From assembly GCF_000227135.1 (NCBI RefSeq), contig NC_018262.1, forward strand, positions 1,701,502-1,765,501: a stretch of DNA of 64,000 nucleotides, in the 5' to 3' direction. Positions 63,601 to 64,000 of the stretch are shown here, one piece after another; the first letter of the stretch is position 1; every line of letters starts with the position of its first letter. Position numbers and translations under genes: made by a program. The notes under the pieces were generated by a model. That model saw only the letters and a program-made list of their open reading frames with translations, was not told where the DNA came from and ran no database searches. Source of the DNA: Leishmania donovani. Its lineage: Eukaryota > Euglenozoa > Kinetoplastea > Trypanosomatida > Trypanosomatidae.

Positions 63601-64000
63601 GTGTCCATATGTGGTGCTTGACCCTTGCGACTACGCTGGCCTGTTCATCACCGAGGACGCCATCAAGCTCAAGCAGGGCGAGGAGCCGACACGAGCGGAT
63701 CTGCACGTAGCACATCAGCTCACGATGGCTAGCCGACTTCCCAGCCGTGCCCGCAACACTTTTGTGGAGCGCGTTGTCGAGACTCTCTACCAGCTGAACG
63801 CGTCAACACACCATGTCTACTGCGACACGGTAGGCGATCACACGGTCACGCTCGCCACGCGGCACGACCACCTGACGCGGCGCTTGTTGCAGGACTCGCA
63901 GAAGCTCTTTGAAGGTGTCTTGCAGACAGACATCATGGACGAGGTGCAGCGCGTGATGGACACGCGCGACCTGTACACCGAGGAGGAGCACGCAGCACAC
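57650..64000 (+). CDS. POLE: DNA polymerase epsilon catalytic subunit A (3' end beyond window)
   Basis: The frame is open from ATG 57650 to the window end, 2117 codons without a stop; full-length orthologues are around 2200-2300. It is the leading-strand replicative polymerase. Exonuclease residues: Exo I IAFDIETTK (D236, E238), Exo II TYNGDYFDFPF (D329), Exo III YSVSDAV (D423). Polymerase: motif A DVGAMYPNIILTNRLQP (D586), motif B NSFYGYVMRKGS (855-866), motif C ELDTDGIWC (D902, D904). The Pol epsilon cysteine motif in the catalytic core is present (C611, C614, C615, C625), associated with an Fe-S cluster in yeast. Unusual features are a polar insertion at about 687-750 between motifs A and B and an acidic/Ala-rich linker (about 1245-1345) leading to the inactive C-terminal polymerase-like half. 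All catalytic residues are intact. Confidence 0.96.
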   Translation, partial: MSARLESGTRVGWLFNYHPITEVLQEEEDAVAGEGTQRAALVLLFQDLAGDTFYVHLHYDPYILVQAVEGHEREVELGLMSSFGPQIISEIIAVEKEDLDLVNHLSGKKRVYLKVVFRNVQDLTTVRGRLEKTVKLNASLGSENPLRSQFSGSLGDAMAKPFAEDPLYSAAGSSRWMDWVQDIREYDVKYHMRVAIDMKVYCGLWYDVTVTEGGARVQRCDDSRYAPAMPRVIAFDIETTKAPLRFPQPEVDEVYMISYMLDGRGYLIINREIVTEDIAPFEYTPKPEYEGFFDTFNEENEAATLRRFFDEMRKYKPNVYVTYNGDYFDFPFIHARALYHGMNMRNEIGFTQMADGAFLNKQIPHLDCFYWVKRDSYLPQGSQGLKAVTKYKLGYEPIEVDPEDMLPLAQSQPQRMASYSVSDAVSTWYLYQKYVHPFIFSLATIIPMPPDDVLRKGSGGLCESLLMVQAEANNVVFPNKKEIERERFYEGHLIDTETYIGGRVEALRSGVYRSDIPMTFDMNPDTYQSLIDDVDEALRFTLEVENGVKVEEVTNLEEVRAAILAKLTNLRDRPHQQEKPFIYHLDVGAMYPNIILTNRLQPYAIARPDVCAGCCFNSPNNEAQCKRVMSWKWRAELFTAGRYEFQRVKAQLENESFAAGVIEQANLAAVQKKAYGNRKGNVLEGTSYERKDDWKKSQSSRNGGGGAGYRQESRQQQREAADALLQREFGADRNGEGGSSDSDGDADGPKAYHKLNENTQFNMLKRRLSEYSRKAYGKIHETREVMRSNVVCQRENSFYVDTVRLFRDRRYEYKAALKTWKKRLDAAKDSDERKVCQSRCVQMESLQLAHKCILNSFYGYVMRKGSRWSSMEMAGIVTYLGATLIQMARSLVQQIGVTLELDTDGIWCCLPNTFPENFTLATTNPSKPKISISYPCVVLNKMVHDRYSNHQYQDLVSTGVYKTRSECSIYFEVDGPYLAMLLPASREEGKSIKKRYAVFSPDGSLAELKGFELKRRGELMLVKDFQSQVFRRFLDGRTLADAYASAAVVADAALDMLESKGEGYDTEEILEKITESSNMTRRLSEYPESQKSLAITTARRIAEFLGPQMVKDKGLACHFIISRMPAGRPVTERAIPVTIFRADPAVRTHFLRKWTADTTVPSELNLKTLLDWDYYTARFSACVQKIVSIPAALQSLPNPVPRVVHPDWLEKRIRHRNSRYRQVSLLGMLSKVQGKNEALAGVSAAAAAAAVRVDEDEDGVVLEQGGGAGAVEGELQDLEDMAGGAGSSTVRHAPKTQKARAACAGERRCAAGTDAETDWDEDDTDCEGESEDDMERLQREADAELDALAHDVKQRYFAPRSANALDADFFADRGAKRWLAQRKDTWLQRARLRRELALENGRSEVALGGENSDAVTLGQATAPDVAGMNSHFIDLKSRALATVWNVLEVRENEESPGTVQVLAALEHSLYSFRVQVCRTVLVDADPALRLQAFDATEVSGRVLPRRAAAGRLYQVNVPPGEEGERCLNALHVMEGVRRIYEEHRTRVDTFVEQLGCCVSVDSARHLRNARRRPPSQRELFGIDEMNMHTCTNYLSCGAADRAVFVFHAVTEQRGLIAAVYPQTNTAFVVFIQPAEAAKPVISWSSICAESAKRLHTSTPEPIRVTSAVAEDQRAAWRQVHQHLSAALENAKAPLLAVLQSCQPTSTLLQQRALPVGLPYLRVLGAAEDERLLSDPFRWTRLLARRLFERFFASLLWVEERLALSRVSGIPLCNIAQDSCVHVLDVLYSRALHRRHHVLWCSSDPLITFDTVEERPREVCMAGGYTSWCVEFGLSRLDVVALLFSQAIEEGDDPNARVLCDRGVSTHFNILRDLVADLLGQAMENILADTLLNNVARWLRDPASSCYEPRLVELLSSLAHRALTGILLRLAKLGGRAVKVDGSSVTVLTSKYSLQEAVSFARFLTASLQDQPMLLLLSLQPLRYWCPYVVLDPCDYAGLFITEDAIKLKQGEEPTRADLHVAHQLTMASRLPSRARNTFVERVVETLYQLNASTHHVYCDTVGDHTVTLATRHDHLTRRLLQDSQKLFEGVLQTDIMDEVQRVMDTRDLYTEEEHAAH

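Overview
The window looks like a trypanosomatid nuclear chromosome, most likely Leishmania or a close Leishmaniinae relative. All 14 protein genes that I can support lie on the + strand and lack introns. They are GC-rich at the third codon position. Between them lie long pyrimidine-rich stretches with (TG)n, (TC)n and (AT)n microsatellites, and polypyrimidine tracts followed by AG occur upstream of start codons. This is the layout of a polycistronic unit processed by trans-splicing. Retroposon-derived repeats in the spacers fit Leishmania SIDER elements. I cannot name the species from sequence alone.

Layout. 1-3424 is spacer holding one arm of a 0.9 kb inverted repeat, a SIDER-like element and a gap-flanking duplication. 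3425-6445 is a Sac1-type phosphoinositide phosphatase. 8603-9499 is an unknown protein. 9500-18712 is a 9 kb gene-poor stretch with the first copy of a 1.1 kb direct repeat (9838-10929) and the other inverted-repeat arm (16986-17880). Then come the COQ3 methyltransferase (18713-19690), a coiled-coil FYVE protein (20834-21967), a small membrane protein (23491-24000) and the basal-body cartwheel protein SAS-6 (25895-28339). After a 4 kb spacer there is a single-TM protein (32365-33342). A second gene-poor block (33343-41888) holds SIDER-like repeats, the second direct-repeat copy, three assembly gaps and a minus-strand coding relic. Next are two small membrane proteins (41889-42638, 43550-43975), a CECR5-type HAD hydrolase (44756-46405), a Kintoun/PIH1 dynein-arm assembly factor (46948-48855), a single-TM probable mitochondrial protein (50275-51303), a PGAP1-like GPI inositol-deacylase (52421-56296) and the DNA polymerase epsilon catalytic subunit (57650 to the window end, incomplete).

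The genes do not form one pathway, as expected for trypanosomatid polycistrons. There are partial themes: flagellum and basal body (SAS-6, Kintoun), membrane lipid and GPI metabolism (Sac1, FYVE, PGAP1), mitochondrion (COQ3, CECR5-like, several TM proteins) and replication (Pol epsilon).

The most notable structure is non-coding. An inverted repeat brackets the first two genes. An apparently identical direct repeat brackets five genes (COQ3 to the 32365 gene). In Leishmania such repeats are known substrates for linear and circular amplification respectively. Three of the six gaps (each 99 N) are flanked by exact duplications that stop at the gap edge, so those duplications are very probably assembly artefacts. 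I found no convincing undescribed multi-gene system; the main leads are the repeat architecture, a minus-strand relic at 39350-40800 and a possibly frameshifted small gene at 51568-51977.

Start codons were set to the first plausible ATG, since GTG/TTG/CTG starts are not expected here. No tRNA, rRNA, snRNA, CRISPR or origin was recognised.
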